DNA of 64,000 bases, taken from assembly GCF_900129155.1 (NCBI RefSeq), contig NZ_FQVF01000014.1, forward strand, positions 1-64,000. Direction: 5' to 3'. Numbering within the stretch: the first letter of the stretch is position 1; the number at the start of each line of letters is the position of its first letter. The translations under genes and the position numbers were made by a program. This stretch comes from Marinomonas polaris DSM 16579. Lineage in GTDB: Bacteria > Pseudomonadota > Gammaproteobacteria > Pseudomonadales > Marinomonadaceae. Below are positions 51,203 to 61,368 of the stretch, one piece after another. The notes under the pieces are model-generated. The model had not been told where the DNA came from and made no database searches. It saw only the letters and a program-made list of their open reading frames with translations.

Positions 51203-52540
51203 ATGCTCATTAGAAATTTATTCGGTTCATTGCCTACTTTTGCAGTTGAACCTGACCAATTCCAAGTTCTGCAATCTGCCCTTAGTTTTCGAGAATATTT
51301 ATTAGAAGCGATCCATAACGCTACGTCGAGAATTTATCTTGTTGCGCTTTATCTTGAAAATGATGAAGCAGGCAGGGAGGTTTTGACGGCTGCTTATGAA
51401 GCCAAACAACGTAACCCTGAGTTAGATATTGTTATTTGTGTGGATTGGCATCGTGCTCAGCGCGGTTTGATCGGCGCAGAAAAAGCCAAAGGCAACGCCG
51501 CTATGTATCAGGCGTATGCTGAGAAATATGAGCATGCCATCCCAGTTTATGGTGTGCCGGTTCGTAATCGTGAAGTGTTTGGTGTTTTGCATTTGAAAGG
51601 TTTTATCATCGACGATGCGGTGATTTACAGCGGTGCGAGTTTAAACAACGTGTATCTGCATTATCAGGATCGCTATCGATTTGACCGTTACCATGTTATT
51701 CACAATCCATCGTTGGCAGACAGCATGGCGGGATTCATTCGTAAAGAGATGATCCAAAATCCTGCGGTGAATAATCTTGCTGAAACGGATTTGCCTTCAA
51801 CGAAAGAGCTTAAATCAGCAATTCGACAGTTTAGAATTTCGCTTGGCAAGTCATCTTATGGTGGCGAAAAGCAAGTGGTAGGCGATCATCAGGTGGCGGT
51901 GACGCCTATGGTTGGCGTGGGTAAGCGTCACAATGTGCTTAACCAAAAAATCACTGCGCTGTTGGCGGATGCGAAACAAGAGATCGTGCTTTGTACGCCG
52001 TATTTCAACTTGCCTAAGGTGGTGTTGAGAGAAGTGAAGCGCGCTATTAAGCGTGGCGTGAAGGTTCATGTTGTGGTGGGTGATAAAACCGCCAACGACT
52101 TTTATATCGCGCCAGATCAGCCTTTTAAGGCAATTGGTGGTTTGCCGTATTTGTACGAGATGAATTTGCGTAAGTTTGCTCGCGCCAATGAAAGCCATAT
52201 TGCGTCGGGTGGTTTGTCGATTCATTTATGGAAGCACGACAACAATAGTTATCACCTAAAAGGGCTTTGGGTAGATCGTCGTACCATGTTGCTAACAGGC
52301 AATAATGTGAACCCAAGAGCGTGGGCGCTTGATTTGGAAAACGGCTTATTGATTGAAGATCCAAATCAGCATTTGCTAGCTAAGTTTACTGCTGAGTTTG
52401 ACAATATTCATAAGTATACGCAGCGAATCTCATCTTATAGTCAGCTTGAAACCATTCATGATTATCCAGTGAAAATCCAAAGGCTGCTAAAAAAAGTTAT
52501 TCGAACACGGGCGGATAGATTACTTAAGCGGATTTTGTAG
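51203..52540 (+). CDS. pssA: CDP-diacylglycerol-serine O-phosphatidyltransferase, PLD type
   Basis: The 445-residue protein resembles E. coli PssA along its length (for example RIYLVALYLENDEAGREVLT and VCVDWHRAQRGLIGAEKA). It has two HKD motifs: H130-x-K132-x4-D137 (VLHLKGFIIDD) and H351-x-K353-x4-D358 (YHLKGLWVD). It makes phosphatidylserine for phosphatidylethanolamine. It is monocistronic, with a terminator at 52567, and appears to be core genome next to the island's right edge. Confidence 0.92.
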   Translation: MLIRNLFGSLPTFAVEPDQFQVLQSALSFREYLLEAIHNATSRIYLVALYLENDEAGREVLTAAYEAKQRNPELDIVICVDWHRAQRGLIGAEKAKGNAAMYQAYAEKYEHAIPVYGVPVRNREVFGVLHLKGFIIDDAVIYSGASLNNVYLHYQDRYRFDRYHVIHNPSLADSMAGFIRKEMIQNPAVNNLAETDLPSTKELKSAIRQFRISLGKSSYGGEKQVVGDHQVAVTPMVGVGKRHNVLNQKITALLADAKQEIVLCTPYFNLPKVVLREVKRAIKRGVKVHVVVGDKTANDFYIAPDQPFKAIGGLPYLYEMNLRKFARANESHIASGGLSIHLWKHDNNSYHLKGLWVDRRTMLLTGNNVNPRAWALDLENGLLIEDPNQHLLAKFTAEFDNIHKYTQRISSYSQLETIHDYPVKIQRLLKKVIRTRADRLLKRIL

Positions 52541-52566
52541 TTTTTGAGTGTGTTCTTTCTTAATTA

Positions 52567-52598
52567 AAGGGTTGAAGCTGTATGCTTCAACCCTTTTT
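52567..52598. terminator. Bidirectional terminator between pssA and the nag-like operon
   Basis: Stem AAGGGTTGAAG/CTTCAACCCTT with a seven-base loop and flanking A and T runs, between two converging genes. Confidence 0.9.
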
Positions 52599-52606
52599 TA
52601 TTTGAT

Positions 52607-53311
52607 CTAATTCTGATTAATATCCAGCTGTATAGAGCCAATTCCCTCGATAGCACCGATGATTCTGTCTCCTTGTACTACGGGACCGACACCGTCTGGT
52701 GTGCCTGTGTAAATTAAATCACCTGGTTGTAGGTGATAGAACTTAGACAAATGAGCGATGATCTCACGCACGTTCCAAATCAAAAGGTTGATATCCGAGG
52801 CTTGTTTTGTCTTACCATTGACTGCTAGCTCTATTTTACCTTGGGTAATGAAGCCCGTTTTTTTAATCGGAATTATAGGGGCCAGTATGGCGGATTCTTC
52901 GAAGTCTTTACCTAAATCCCATGGTCGACCGGTTTCACGGGCTTTTAATTGTAGGTCACGACGTGTCATGTCTAGTCCACAGGCGTAGCCGAAGATGATG
53001 TCTTCCGCTTGTTCTTCAGTGACGTTAAAACCTTCCTTGCCAATGGCAACAACAAATTCCATTTCATAATGATAGTTGGCAGTTTGTGGTGGATAGTTGA
53101 TGCTTGAACCACTGGACACGTAAGTACTGGCATCCTTGATAAAGTAAAAAGGTTCCTGCGTGGTTTTATCAACAGCGACGCCCATTTCTGCTGCATGGGC
53201 GTGGTAATTGCGGCCAACACAAAAAATCCGATGTATTGGAAATAGATTGTCTGAATCAGCAATTTTAGCTAAAACGGGTTTTTTGGCAGGAAACGCAAGT
53301 TTGTTCGTCAT
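52607..53311 (-). CDS. nagK: Fumarylpyruvate hydrolase (FAH family)
   Basis: The 234-residue protein has the FAH-family metal motif EMEFVVAIGKEG with GYACGLDMTRRDLQ and the C-terminal GDLIYTGTPDGVGPV. It probably hydrolyses fumarylpyruvate to fumarate and pyruvate in the gentisate pathway. It is last in the operon, after gentisate dioxygenase and the isomerase. The start has AAAGGAC ahead. Confidence 0.87.
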   Translation of the reverse strand: MTNKLAFPAKKPVLAKIADSDNLFPIHRIFCVGRNYHAHAAEMGVAVDKTTQEPFYFIKDASTYVSSGSSINYPPQTANYHYEMEFVVAIGKEGFNVTEEQAEDIIFGYACGLDMTRRDLQLKARETGRPWDLGKDFEESAILAPIIPIKKTGFITQGKIELAVNGKTKQASDINLLIWNVREIIAHLSKFYHLQPGDLIYTGTPDGVGPVVQGDRIIGAIEGIGSIQLDINQN

Positions 53312-53355
53312 GATTTTGTCCTTTTATTAAATACAATGGAGGCAGAATAAACCGA

Positions 53356-54387
53356 TTAAAAAATACCAAGATAACGATGAAGAGGAGCTTCGTCAGCGGT
53401 AATGATGAAAGCTGGTTCGGTGGTAGAGGCATTGCTTATGGTTATTTCTGTGTAACCAGGAGCGCTAAGGGTGTCTTTTTCTGTCCAATGGATAGAGTCA
53501 TTGGTATCGACTTTTAGTGAGCCTTGGCCTTCTACAATATGAAAAACGCATGCTGTGGTGCGTTTGGGTATTGGTAAGGTTTCCCCAGGACGTAACATCA
53601 TAGCTCCGAATCCAATACTCGGGAATAAACTGGAGCCTGTTTCAGGATTCACATAAGTAATACGTAACGGTCTATCACCATAGTGTTGTGCCATTTCCAG
53701 AAGACAAGCGCGGGTTTTTGTCCATGGATATCGCAACATAGGGGAGTCTACACTTGCTCGCTGGAAGTCAAATTCAGGTACTACTCCAGCGGCACTGTAT
53801 TCAGCAAATGATTTGTCTCGTTCTAAGGTTGTAGTTTGAGGTTTTCCCTCGATTGCCCAAGAGCTTTCTAATTGATACATCAGGGGTAAATCTAAAATAT
53901 CCAACCAAACAATAGCAGTGCCTCCATCATGCTGATGCTGATGCCATTTGCCTGATGGTGTCAGGATTAAATCTCCCCTTTCCATAATGCAAGGTTCGCC
54001 ATCGACAATCGTCGTCGCTCCTTTTCCCTCGATAATAATGCGTACCGCATTCGGAGTGTGACGATGGTTGGGAGCGGTTTCACCAGGCAAAATCAATTGC
54101 AGGCCCATGTAAATACTCGGAGTAGCTTGCATGTTAGCGAGCCCGTGGCCTGGATTAGCCAATACCAACACTCGACGCTCAGCTTTTTCTATTGGCGTTA
54201 AATCACCAGCTTCAATCAACAAGGGACGAAGCTTATCAAAACGCCAATTTAGCGTTTGTGTTTTACGACTTGGGACTTTATGGGGCAAAACTGCTCGCAT
54301 ATTTGGCCACAATGGCACCAAATTCAATTCTGTTAATTTGTCGCGATAGGATTGAGGTAAATCCTCTAAAGTTCCTAATGATTGCAT
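53356..54387 (-). CDS. nagI: Gentisate 1,2-dioxygenase
   Basis: The 343-residue bicupin has the metal site H108-x-H110 in NHRHTPNAVR and H149 in GKWHQHQHDG, as in ring-cleaving gentisate dioxygenases. A second cupin follows from about residue 240 (MMLRPGETLPIPKRTTACVF). It cleaves gentisate to maleylpyruvate with Fe(II). It is in the same operon as the isomerase and hydrolase that complete the pathway to pyruvate and fumarate. Confidence 0.9.
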   Translation of the reverse strand: MQSLGTLEDLPQSYRDKLTELNLVPLWPNMRAVLPHKVPSRKTQTLNWRFDKLRPLLIEAGDLTPIEKAERRVLVLANPGHGLANMQATPSIYMGLQLILPGETAPNHRHTPNAVRIIIEGKGATTIVDGEPCIMERGDLILTPSGKWHQHQHDGGTAIVWLDILDLPLMYQLESSWAIEGKPQTTTLERDKSFAEYSAAGVVPEFDFQRASVDSPMLRYPWTKTRACLLEMAQHYGDRPLRITYVNPETGSSLFPSIGFGAMMLRPGETLPIPKRTTACVFHIVEGQGSLKVDTNDSIHWTEKDTLSAPGYTEITISNASTTEPAFIITADEAPLHRYLGIF

Positions 54388-54447
54388 ATGACTCTCCTCG
54401 TATTTGGATGTGTCGGTGTTTCGATAATGTTGTTTAATTCATGCTCT

Positions 54448-55089
54448 TTAATTCATGTAATCGGGTTGTTGATCCGGTGCAGCTTGTTGAAAAGCAGGCT
54501 GCTGCTGGCAATGCTCATATACAGCTAATACTTTAGGGAAAGTCGATAGATCACAACCGAAGCGCAAAGCATTAGCGACTTGTGGGACCAGACAGCAATC
54601 GGCTAGAGTTGGTTGTTCTCCAAAACAATAAGAACCGTGACCATGTCTCGTTAGTAGTGTTTCTACTGCAGTAAAGCCTTCATTAATCCAATGTTGGTAC
54701 CAGTCATTTTTTTGTTCGTCACTAATGCCAAATTCTTTTTTCAAATACCCTAGAATGCGTAGGTTGTTGACTGGATGCATATCACAGGCAATGACATTGG
54801 CTAGCTCTAGTACTCGGCTTCGATCCATGTTGTCTGCGGGAATAAGTCTTGGAATAGGATGGGTTTTATCCAAATAGTCGATGATAGCCATGGATTGGCT
54901 GAGCGTTTGCTCATCATCGGTAATGAGCACAGGTACACCTTTTGATGGATTTATACGCATGTAATCCATGCTGGATTGCTCACCAATGCGGATGTTTATT
55001 CCATGGTGCTGATAATCTAGTCCCTTTAGGGCTAAAGCGATACGAACTCGATAGGAGGTCGAACTGTTGAAAAAATTATATAAATACAT
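54448..55089 (-). CDS. nagL: Maleylpyruvate/maleylacetoacetate isomerase (zeta-class GST)
   Basis: The 213-residue zeta-class glutathione transferase opens with NFFNSSTSYRVRIALALKG, the SSxSxRVRIAL glutathione motif. It contains NPSKGVPVLI and LSQSMAIIDYLDK. In this operon it should isomerise maleylpyruvate to fumarylpyruvate. It lies ten bases from the TRAP permease gene and 60 bases from gentisate dioxygenase. Confidence 0.87.
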   Translation of the reverse strand: MYLYNFFNSSTSYRVRIALALKGLDYQHHGINIRIGEQSSMDYMRINPSKGVPVLITDDEQTLSQSMAIIDYLDKTHPIPRLIPADNMDRSRVLELANVIACDMHPVNNLRILGYLKKEFGISDEQKNDWYQHWINEGFTAVETLLTRHGHGSYCFGEQPTLADCCLVPQVANALRFGCDLSTFPKVLAVYEHCQQQPAFQQAAPDQQPDYMN

Positions 55090-55098
55090 AGCTGCTTC

Positions 55099-57042
55099 CT
55101 AAGATTGAGTCTGTTTAGATGACGCCTGAGACGTTGCTTTATTAACGAGAAGAGTTGCGCAAAGTAGAGTAGCTAATAGAGCCAGACCTGCCACCTTTGG
55201 AGCAATTGGCGTATCACCGCCTTGTAAATTTGGCAGTAAAAATAAGCCTCCCGCGATGACAAAACCAAATCGAAATACGAGGTTTAGTTTATTTTTGAAG
55301 TAACCCGCAAAGCCTACCGATACAGCCCAAACACCGATCAGTGCGCTCATCACTGTAATGACAATTTGTGATGTCTCTCCGATTAATAAGAGTGACGGCG
55401 TTGTGACAAACAAGAATGGGATAATGTATGCCGTCCAACCGAGTCTCATTGAGGTCAATGCTGTTTTCATTGGATTTGCCTTGGCAATGCTGGCAGCAAA
55501 GAAGGCGCCAATGGCTATCGGCGGTGTCACCATGGACATCATGCCCAGATAGAAGATGAACAGATGTGCTGCAATAGGTTCTACACCAACTTGAATTAAT
55601 GAGGGCGCGACTAAAACAGCGAGCAATAAATACACGCCGACGGTTGGCATTCCCATACCGAGTACGATGCAAACCACGGCAGAAATGACCAGTAAGAGGA
55701 ATAGATTGCCTTGGCCTAATTCGACCAAGAAATAGGTTAATCCGAAGCCTAAGCCAGTGATATTTAGTATGCCGATAATGAACCCTGCAGCGGCACCAAT
55801 CATGATGATATCGACAATAGAATGCCCAGTTTCTTCTAGGCTGCCCAAGATGTCTTTAGCGTCCATGCGTTTGCCCTTATAACCTTTTAATACACCAACA
55901 ATTAGTGCGCCAAGAGCACCCCAAAGTGCGGCCGTTTCCGGACGTTGGTTAAAGCTAAAGAGAGCTAAAATAACGGCAGCGAAAGGAATGATAAAAATCC
56001 AACCTTGTTGTAGAACCTTTCTTTTAGAGGGAATAAGTGCAGGATCAATCGGTTTGATTTGTTCTTTTGCCGCTTCTAAATCTACTTGGATATACAGTGC
56101 TGCATAGTAAAGAATGGCAGGTACCAAAGCGGCAATGACCACCTCGCTATAACCAATTTGCAGGAATTCTGCCATCAAGAAAGCCACAGCACCCATTACA
56201 GGAGGCATAATTTGCCCACCCGTTGATGCAACAGTTTCAATGGCGGCTGCCGTGTGAGGTTTGAATCCACCTTTTTTCATCATACGAATAGTGACGACAC
56301 CTGTAGCCACAATATTCGATACAACGACGCCGGAAATGGAGCCAAATAACGCTGAAGCGATAGTGGCGATTTTGCCTGAACCACCTTTGCTTCGACCCAT
56401 TAGAGCTAAAGCAATATCATTGAAAAAGTCAGCTCCACCAGAACGAAGTAACAGCTGCCCGAATAAAATAAAGCCAATAACAATGGTGGCCGCTACGTTA
56501 AGGGTTAATCCCAACATACCGTTAGTATCGACACCGAGATAAACGAAGAGTCTATCTAGGTCAATGTCACGTGTTTGTAGAGGGCCTGAAAGATGGCTGC
56601 CTAGTAGGGCGAATACCATAAATAGCATGACGACAATGACTAAGGTGAGCCCAACTACTCGTCTTAATCCTTCCAATACCAGAACAAATAGTATGGCGGA
56701 AACTGCTAAGGCATCTAAAGGAAGATCGAGTTGTCGCTCAACAAGATCAGGATATTGCACAGCTAAATATAGACTGGTGATCAAACCGAGTAGCGCAAGC
56801 AGACCATTTAGGCTGCGTTTTAATTGGCTACTTTGGGGTTTTAGAAAGACCAGCGCTAAGCTGATCCCCAAGATCACCGCTAGATATTGCTCAGTATAAA
56901 TTGCAATTCCTAAGCGGCTGAAAAGATCAGCGGCAAAAGCAATGGCGGCGAGGGCGATTAACACCCCTAAGCCATTTCTTAATACTGATATCATCGTAGG
57001 CTCGTGAATAACAACTTCTTGAGTTGATGATTCCGTGTTCAT
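55099..57042 (-). CDS. TRAP transporter permease, fused DctQM type (TAXI family)
   Basis: The 647-residue protein has an N-terminal set of membrane segments followed by a DctM-like large domain, about 16 segments overall. GGQIMPPVMGAVAFLMAEF and GMGMPTVGVYLLLAVLVAP are conserved TRAP signatures. With the TAXI binding protein upstream it imports a carboxylate, here probably salicylate or a related aromatic acid. It is on the same strand as the catabolic genes and 9 bases upstream of the isomerase. Confidence 0.88.
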   Translation of the reverse strand: MNTESSTQEVVIHEPTMISVLRNGLGVLIALAAIAFAADLFSRLGIAIYTEQYLAVILGISLALVFLKPQSSQLKRSLNGLLALLGLITSLYLAVQYPDLVERQLDLPLDALAVSAILFVLVLEGLRRVVGLTLVIVVMLFMVFALLGSHLSGPLQTRDIDLDRLFVYLGVDTNGMLGLTLNVAATIVIGFILFGQLLLRSGGADFFNDIALALMGRSKGGSGKIATIASALFGSISGVVVSNIVATGVVTIRMMKKGGFKPHTAAAIETVASTGGQIMPPVMGAVAFLMAEFLQIGYSEVVIAALVPAILYYAALYIQVDLEAAKEQIKPIDPALIPSKRKVLQQGWIFIIPFAAVILALFSFNQRPETAALWGALGALIVGVLKGYKGKRMDAKDILGSLEETGHSIVDIIMIGAAAGFIIGILNITGLGFGLTYFLVELGQGNLFLLLVISAVVCIVLGMGMPTVGVYLLLAVLVAPSLIQVGVEPIAAHLFIFYLGMMSMVTPPIAIGAFFAASIAKANPMKTALTSMRLGWTAYIIPFLFVTTPSLLLIGETSQIVITVMSALIGVWAVSVGFAGYFKNKLNLVFRFGFVIAGGLFLLPNLQGGDTPIAPKVAGLALLATLLCATLLVNKATSQASSKQTQS

Positions 57043-57097
57043 TTAAAGCACCTTTTACTGAAGTAAATAAGAGTACTGGTGGTTAAAAAGAGAGGTA

Positions 57098-58060
57098 TTA
57101 CTCCTGCCAAAGGCCTTTTTCTTTGAAGTAACGAATCGCACCTGGGTGGTATTGAATTCCGGGATAGTTTTTGTTTGGTGTATTAATAGCTAATGTTTTA
57201 AAGCCTGGGTAAAGCTGTACCAAGGCGTCTTTGTTTTCCAAAATGGCTTTTACCATTTGGTAGACTTGCTCATCAGAGACTTTGTCATTGACGACTAAGA
57301 CGTTATCCCATGTCAGCATGTTTATGGTTTTGTCGATGCCAACTAGATGCGGTGCAGGTTTAATTTCTGAAAAATAAAAAGCTGGGCGTATTTTTAGTAC
57401 TGCGTCGAGCGCAGCTTGATCCGCGTTTACAGGAAGAAAGGTGACGCCACCAACAGACGCATCAACTTCTGCCACTTTGGGGCCACCTACAGCAAAATAA
57501 GTAGCGTCTAAACGATTGGCTGAAAGATTATCTGCAGCGCGAATCAAGTCAGGAACAGGAACTTGTTGAACATCGTCCCAAGTTAAGCCGCCAGTTGCCA
57601 ACATGGCCTCCATGTGAGGACGACCAATTGGAAAAGCATTCCAACCTGATGCAACCCGTTTACCTTTTAAATCTGCAATCGTATTTATGCCCGCGTCTTT
57701 ACGGACAAAAATGCCAATAGGTTGAGGGCTGATTCGTAGGGCAATTCTTAAGTGGTCGCGTTTTTTACCCTTGTAATCTGCTTCGCCTTGGGCAGCCACT
57801 ATGGCATCGTTTACATCATTAATGGCAAACTCGGCCAAGCCTTGATTTACCGCATCCATCATGGCGCGGTTGCCGCTATAGGGCTGAACCACTAAATTAA
57901 TGTTTTCTTTGGATCTGCCTACATTGGCTATGCCATTACTCATCGTGTTCCAAACAGAACCTTGTGGCGGTGACGCAATAGACAAAATTTGTGCAGAGGT
58001 ATTGGCTGATAGCAGCGTGATTGAGCAAGTCGTAAGAACTGCTAATAGTGATTTTTTCAT
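57098..58060 (-). CDS. TRAP transporter TAXI-type substrate-binding protein
   Basis: The 320-residue protein has a signal peptide cleaved near TSAQILS, and the TAXI-type body with SIASPPQGSVWNTMSNGIAN and RAADNLSANRLDATYFAVGG. TAXI receptors bind carboxylates for fused DctQM permeases. It is followed by the permease gene after 55 bases. The likely ligand in this operon is an aromatic acid. Confidence 0.87.
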   Translation of the reverse strand: MKKSLLAVLTTCSITLLSANTSAQILSIASPPQGSVWNTMSNGIANVGRSKENINLVVQPYSGNRAMMDAVNQGLAEFAINDVNDAIVAAQGEADYKGKKRDHLRIALRISPQPIGIFVRKDAGINTIADLKGKRVASGWNAFPIGRPHMEAMLATGGLTWDDVQQVPVPDLIRAADNLSANRLDATYFAVGGPKVAEVDASVGGVTFLPVNADQAALDAVLKIRPAFYFSEIKPAPHLVGIDKTINMLTWDNVLVVNDKVSDEQVYQMVKAILENKDALVQLYPGFKTLAINTPNKNYPGIQYHPGAIRYFKEKGLWQE

Positions 58061-58149
58061 TGTTTCTCTCCAGATTATTTATATTTATTGTTTGCTGGTT
58101 TGCCAGTGATATCACAGCAGATGTTATAAGCATCAGACAGTGAATATCG

Positions 58150-58464
58150 TTAACTAAATCTTAGGAAAACCTGCCCGTTTTCCGTTCGAGTTACATAGGT
58201 TTTAATGTCTTCTGTTAGCGGTTCGCTCATGGCTTTACCGCTTTTTATACAGAACCGTCCTTGATGAAGAGGGCATTCAATTTCCCCATCTTCCAAGAAA
58301 CCATCGCTTAACAAGGCATGCCCATGTGTGCAGATATTGTCTGTAGCGAAGATTTCATCTTCTACTTTATAAAGTGCTATCTGGTGGCCATTTACAGTGA
58401 TACCAATAACGTCATCTTCGGGAATATCGTTAATACTGATCGTATTTATCCAATTTTCGCTCAT
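58150..58464 (-). CDS. nagAb: Rieske-type ferredoxin of salicylate 5-hydroxylase
   Basis: The 104-residue protein has the Rieske motif CTHGHALLSDG and CPLHQGRFCI, spaced as in dioxygenase ferredoxins. It carries electrons from the reductase (60355-61341) to the oxygenase (58991-60247). It lies 35 bases after the small-subunit gene. Confidence 0.88.
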   Translation of the reverse strand: MSENWINTISINDIPEDDVIGITVNGHQIALYKVEDEIFATDNICTHGHALLSDGFLEDGEIECPLHQGRFCIKSGKAMSEPLTEDIKTYVTRTENGQVFLRFS

Positions 58465-58499
58465 AGGGACCTCGACTTATCCTTATGTTTTTAAGTGGG

Positions 58500-58988
58500 T
58501 TAGATGGGGTAAATTAACGAGTTGAGGATCATCTCGTTATCAAAAATACAGAGGCGGGATTCAATCTGAATACCATCATCTGTTATCCGCAAGCGATCGA
58601 GATAACGACCTACGTTGTAGACTTCTGCAATACCATCATTTTTGGTTCGGAAAACGGTGTAATTTGCTTGTGATTCAATAACACCTTTATCAGATTCACT
58701 GAGAATTAATGGTGATGACACCATATGCAATTGATGGTAAGGGTCGTGAAATATTGTTTCCGTGATGCCATAAATACGGTCTTTCAGCATGCCTTTACTG
58801 GTTAGCGAAAGCGCTGCCATTGGCAAGTTTCTGTCATAGTTTTCACGAGCTTGAACCTTGTAGACACAATCCTCTGCGAACATATCGAGCCATGCAGTCC
58901 AATTAGCTTGATCCACTACGGCGGCGTAGGTTTGATAGAACTGAGTCAGCTTTAGATAGTTTTCAGTTGTTATTAGCGTTGTTTTCAT
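58500..58988 (-). CDS. nagH: Aromatic-ring hydroxylase small (beta) subunit
   Basis: The 162-residue protein has the SnoaL/NTF2-like beta-subunit fold with WTAWLDMFAEDCVYKVQARE and IFHDPYHQLHMVSSP. It is two bases after the alpha subunit. It gives structural support to the oxygenase. Salicylate 5-hydroxylase assignment rests on the operon and the regulator. Confidence 0.87.
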   Translation of the reverse strand: MKTTLITTENYLKLTQFYQTYAAVVDQANWTAWLDMFAEDCVYKVQARENYDRNLPMAALSLTSKGMLKDRIYGITETIFHDPYHQLHMVSSPLILSESDKGVIESQANYTVFRTKNDGIAEVYNVGRYLDRLRITDDGIQIESRLCIFDNEMILNSLIYPI

Positions 58989-58990
58989 GG

Positions 58991-60247
58991 CTATACTCCC
59001 ATCACTTTGCGCCAGTAGGCATACATGCCTCGGATTAAGGTTTCAGAGACCATGTGATCGGTTTCTTCTATGTCTTTACCGCCAAGTTCTGCAAGTGACC
59101 TATGGAAGGGTTTTTGTTCAAAACCCTGCTGGGAAAATTCAATAACCTCACCGTCATCGGCCGAAACAAAACCTGCTGGGCCAAATAAATTAGCTTGACG
59201 TAAACGGCGTTCAGTCATTTCTGGAGTGTCGTCTTCATAACCGAAATGCGTCCAGACAAAATCGAACGAGCCATGCCCATTGGGTTGAATGTGGCGCGTA
59301 CTGACACTGTTAACTTGTTGTTGCAGAATGACACTAGGGAATAGGGTCATCATTACTGCTGTAGGACCGTCCCACCATGGCTCCACTTCAACATCCAGGA
59401 AGCTCGGATCATTGAGTTGCATGGACTCTTTAAAACTAGAGACATTGGTGGTTTGGGTGTCTTTACCACCTGAACCGCGAGTTGAAATCATTGCCGCATG
59501 ACGAAAATGTTCATCCATTTTGAGTTCTGAGCGATTATCTGCACGCCATAAGCCAAAAGTGACAAACCAAGTATGCAATAAGCCAGGATGATAAGGATCT
59601 TTGATATTTTCTTGCATGAGTTTCCAGTTACCTGGAATGCGTTGTTTGTTGTAACCCAATAAAGTGAGTTTTCGACCATTAAACATGCGGTCAAAATAAG
59701 ACAACATAGTAGGACCAAGGAAGGCTTCGAAAGATTCCACATCATGATCAAAACTGGCGAATACCACACCACCACGTTCTGCTACTAATAATTTGGTTAG
59801 CCCGTGATCGGAGGTTTTAAAGTCTTTTGACATGCCGCCTTTTACTTTGCCGTCTTGCTTGACGCCACGACGAAAAGGAACACCTTGAAGATTGCCTTCT
59901 AGGTCGTAATTCCACTGATGATAGGGGCAGGTGAAGCTTTTAGTGTTGCCATGCTTTTCACGGCAAAAACGCATGCCGCGGTGGGCGCAGACGTTTTCTA
60001 CCACATAAATGCTGTTATCTTCATGGCGTACCATAATGACTGAGCGTTCACCAATCACGGTACGTTTGAAATCGCCTGGTTGTGGGATTTCTGCTTCTAA
60101 TCCTACATAGCACCAATGATTCTTGTAGAAGAGCTTTTCAAGTTCTTGCTTGTGTATGTCTTCGTTTGTGTAAGCCCAAAATGGAATTCGACTCGTGTCT
60201 TCATGGTCCCAAATTGGCGTCATTGGAATGCGATTTTCCTGACTCAT
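58991..60247 (-). CDS. nagG: Rieske oxygenase large (alpha) subunit, salicylate 5-hydroxylase type
   Basis: The protein is 418 residues from the ATG at 60245-60247 (AGGG eight bases ahead); a GTG three codons upstream is an alternative. The Rieske motif is CAHRGMRFC with CPYHQWNYDLEG. The mononuclear iron ligands lie in the NWKLMQENIKDPYHPGLLHT region. With the beta subunit, ferredoxin and reductase it would form salicylate 5-hydroxylase and produce gentisate. A related substituted benzoate is possible. Confidence 0.88.
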   Translation of the reverse strand: MSQENRIPMTPIWDHEDTSRIPFWAYTNEDIHKQELEKLFYKNHWCYVGLEAEIPQPGDFKRTVIGERSVIMVRHEDNSIYVVENVCAHRGMRFCREKHGNTKSFTCPYHQWNYDLEGNLQGVPFRRGVKQDGKVKGGMSKDFKTSDHGLTKLLVAERGGVVFASFDHDVESFEAFLGPTMLSYFDRMFNGRKLTLLGYNKQRIPGNWKLMQENIKDPYHPGLLHTWFVTFGLWRADNRSELKMDEHFRHAAMISTRGSGGKDTQTTNVSSFKESMQLNDPSFLDVEVEPWWDGPTAVMMTLFPSVILQQQVNSVSTRHIQPNGHGSFDFVWTHFGYEDDTPEMTERRLRQANLFGPAGFVSADDGEVIEFSQQGFEQKPFHRSLAELGGKDIEETDHMVSETLIRGMYAYWRKVMGV

Positions 60248-60354
60248 TTTGTTCACCCTTTTTTGTCTTTATTGTGGGTTGGATTTTGTCCTTTAAAGAA
60301 ATGACTGGTTTTCTGTAAAGGCATTATTTGGATTCAAAAATTAGAAATACTGGC

Positions 60355-61341
60355 TTATACCCCACTCGGGTAAAATGCATCGGCGTATATCCGCTCGATG
60401 TCTGCACCGCGCTTAGTGCACGCCAAGGACGCAGCTTCTACCATGGCGGGAGCACCAGCTAAGTAGATTCGCCAGTTTTTAAGTTCGGGAAAATGAGCTG
60501 CGATGGCATCAGTCACCAAACCACGGAAAGAGGTGCTATTGGGTTTGGTATGATCTAAAGCGATTAAGTATTGGAAATTTGAGTATTCAGTAGCCAAGCA
60601 ATTCAAATAGTCCAAGCCGTATAAATCTTCTTCCGTGCGGGCTCCAAATACCAAATGAATGTCGTTTTTCATACCAGATTCTAATGCACCACGAACAATT
60701 GAAAGAATGGGAGCAAGCCCTGTTCCAGTTGCGACACACAGCATAGGGTCGTTATTTTTACGTCTTAGGTAAGAGGCGCCAAGAGGGCCATTGAGTTTGA
60801 TCGATGCACCAATTTCGATGTGTTCATCTAGTTTTGATGTGACTCGGCCATTGGGAACAAGACGTATATGAAATTCTAGTAAATCGTCTTCTGTAACCCC
60901 TGCCATTGAGTAAGAGCGGGTTCCGTCTTCACGCCAGAAAGTGAGGCTAGCAAATTGTCCTGGAGAATAGTCGAAGCCTTTGTTGATTTTGAGCTTAAGG
61001 CTACGAACGTCATTGGATAACACATCGTAAGCAACAATTTGGGCTTTTACTGTTTTGGTTGGGTGCGTAATGATTTCATCTGGCTCAGGTATCTCAATGA
61101 TTGAATCGGTTTCAATACGGCTTTGGCAGGCTAAAACAAATTGACCATGTTGAGCCAAACGGCCTTCTGCAGCGGATGGTCCGCTTACAGTACCTTCAAT
61201 TACTTTGCAGCGGCAGGTACCACAACGGCCAGATAAGCAACTATAGGAAATAGGAATCTGATTTTCCAAAAACGCTTCTAGCAATGTGCTGCCTTGAGTA
61301 GCTGTTATCGTTTTATTGGTAGGCTTAATTAAAATTTCCAT
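60355..61341 (-). CDS. nagAa: Ferredoxin reductase of salicylate 5-hydroxylase
   Basis: The 328-residue protein has an N-terminal plant-type [2Fe-2S] domain (CLSGRCGTCRCKVIEG), an FAD domain with SYSMAGV, and an NAD-binding domain with CVATGTGLAPILSIVRGALE. It feeds electrons from NAD(P)H to the ferredoxin. It is the first gene of the minus-strand nag-like operon and diverges from the regulator. Confidence 0.88.
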   Translation of the reverse strand: MEILIKPTNKTITATQGSTLLEAFLENQIPISYSCLSGRCGTCRCKVIEGTVSGPSAAEGRLAQHGQFVLACQSRIETDSIIEIPEPDEIITHPTKTVKAQIVAYDVLSNDVRSLKLKINKGFDYSPGQFASLTFWREDGTRSYSMAGVTEDDLLEFHIRLVPNGRVTSKLDEHIEIGASIKLNGPLGASYLRRKNNDPMLCVATGTGLAPILSIVRGALESGMKNDIHLVFGARTEEDLYGLDYLNCLATEYSNFQYLIALDHTKPNSTSFRGLVTDAIAAHFPELKNWRIYLAGAPAMVEAASLACTKRGADIERIYADAFYPSGV

Positions 61342-61368
61342 CTTCGCTCTTACTTATTATTGTTTGAT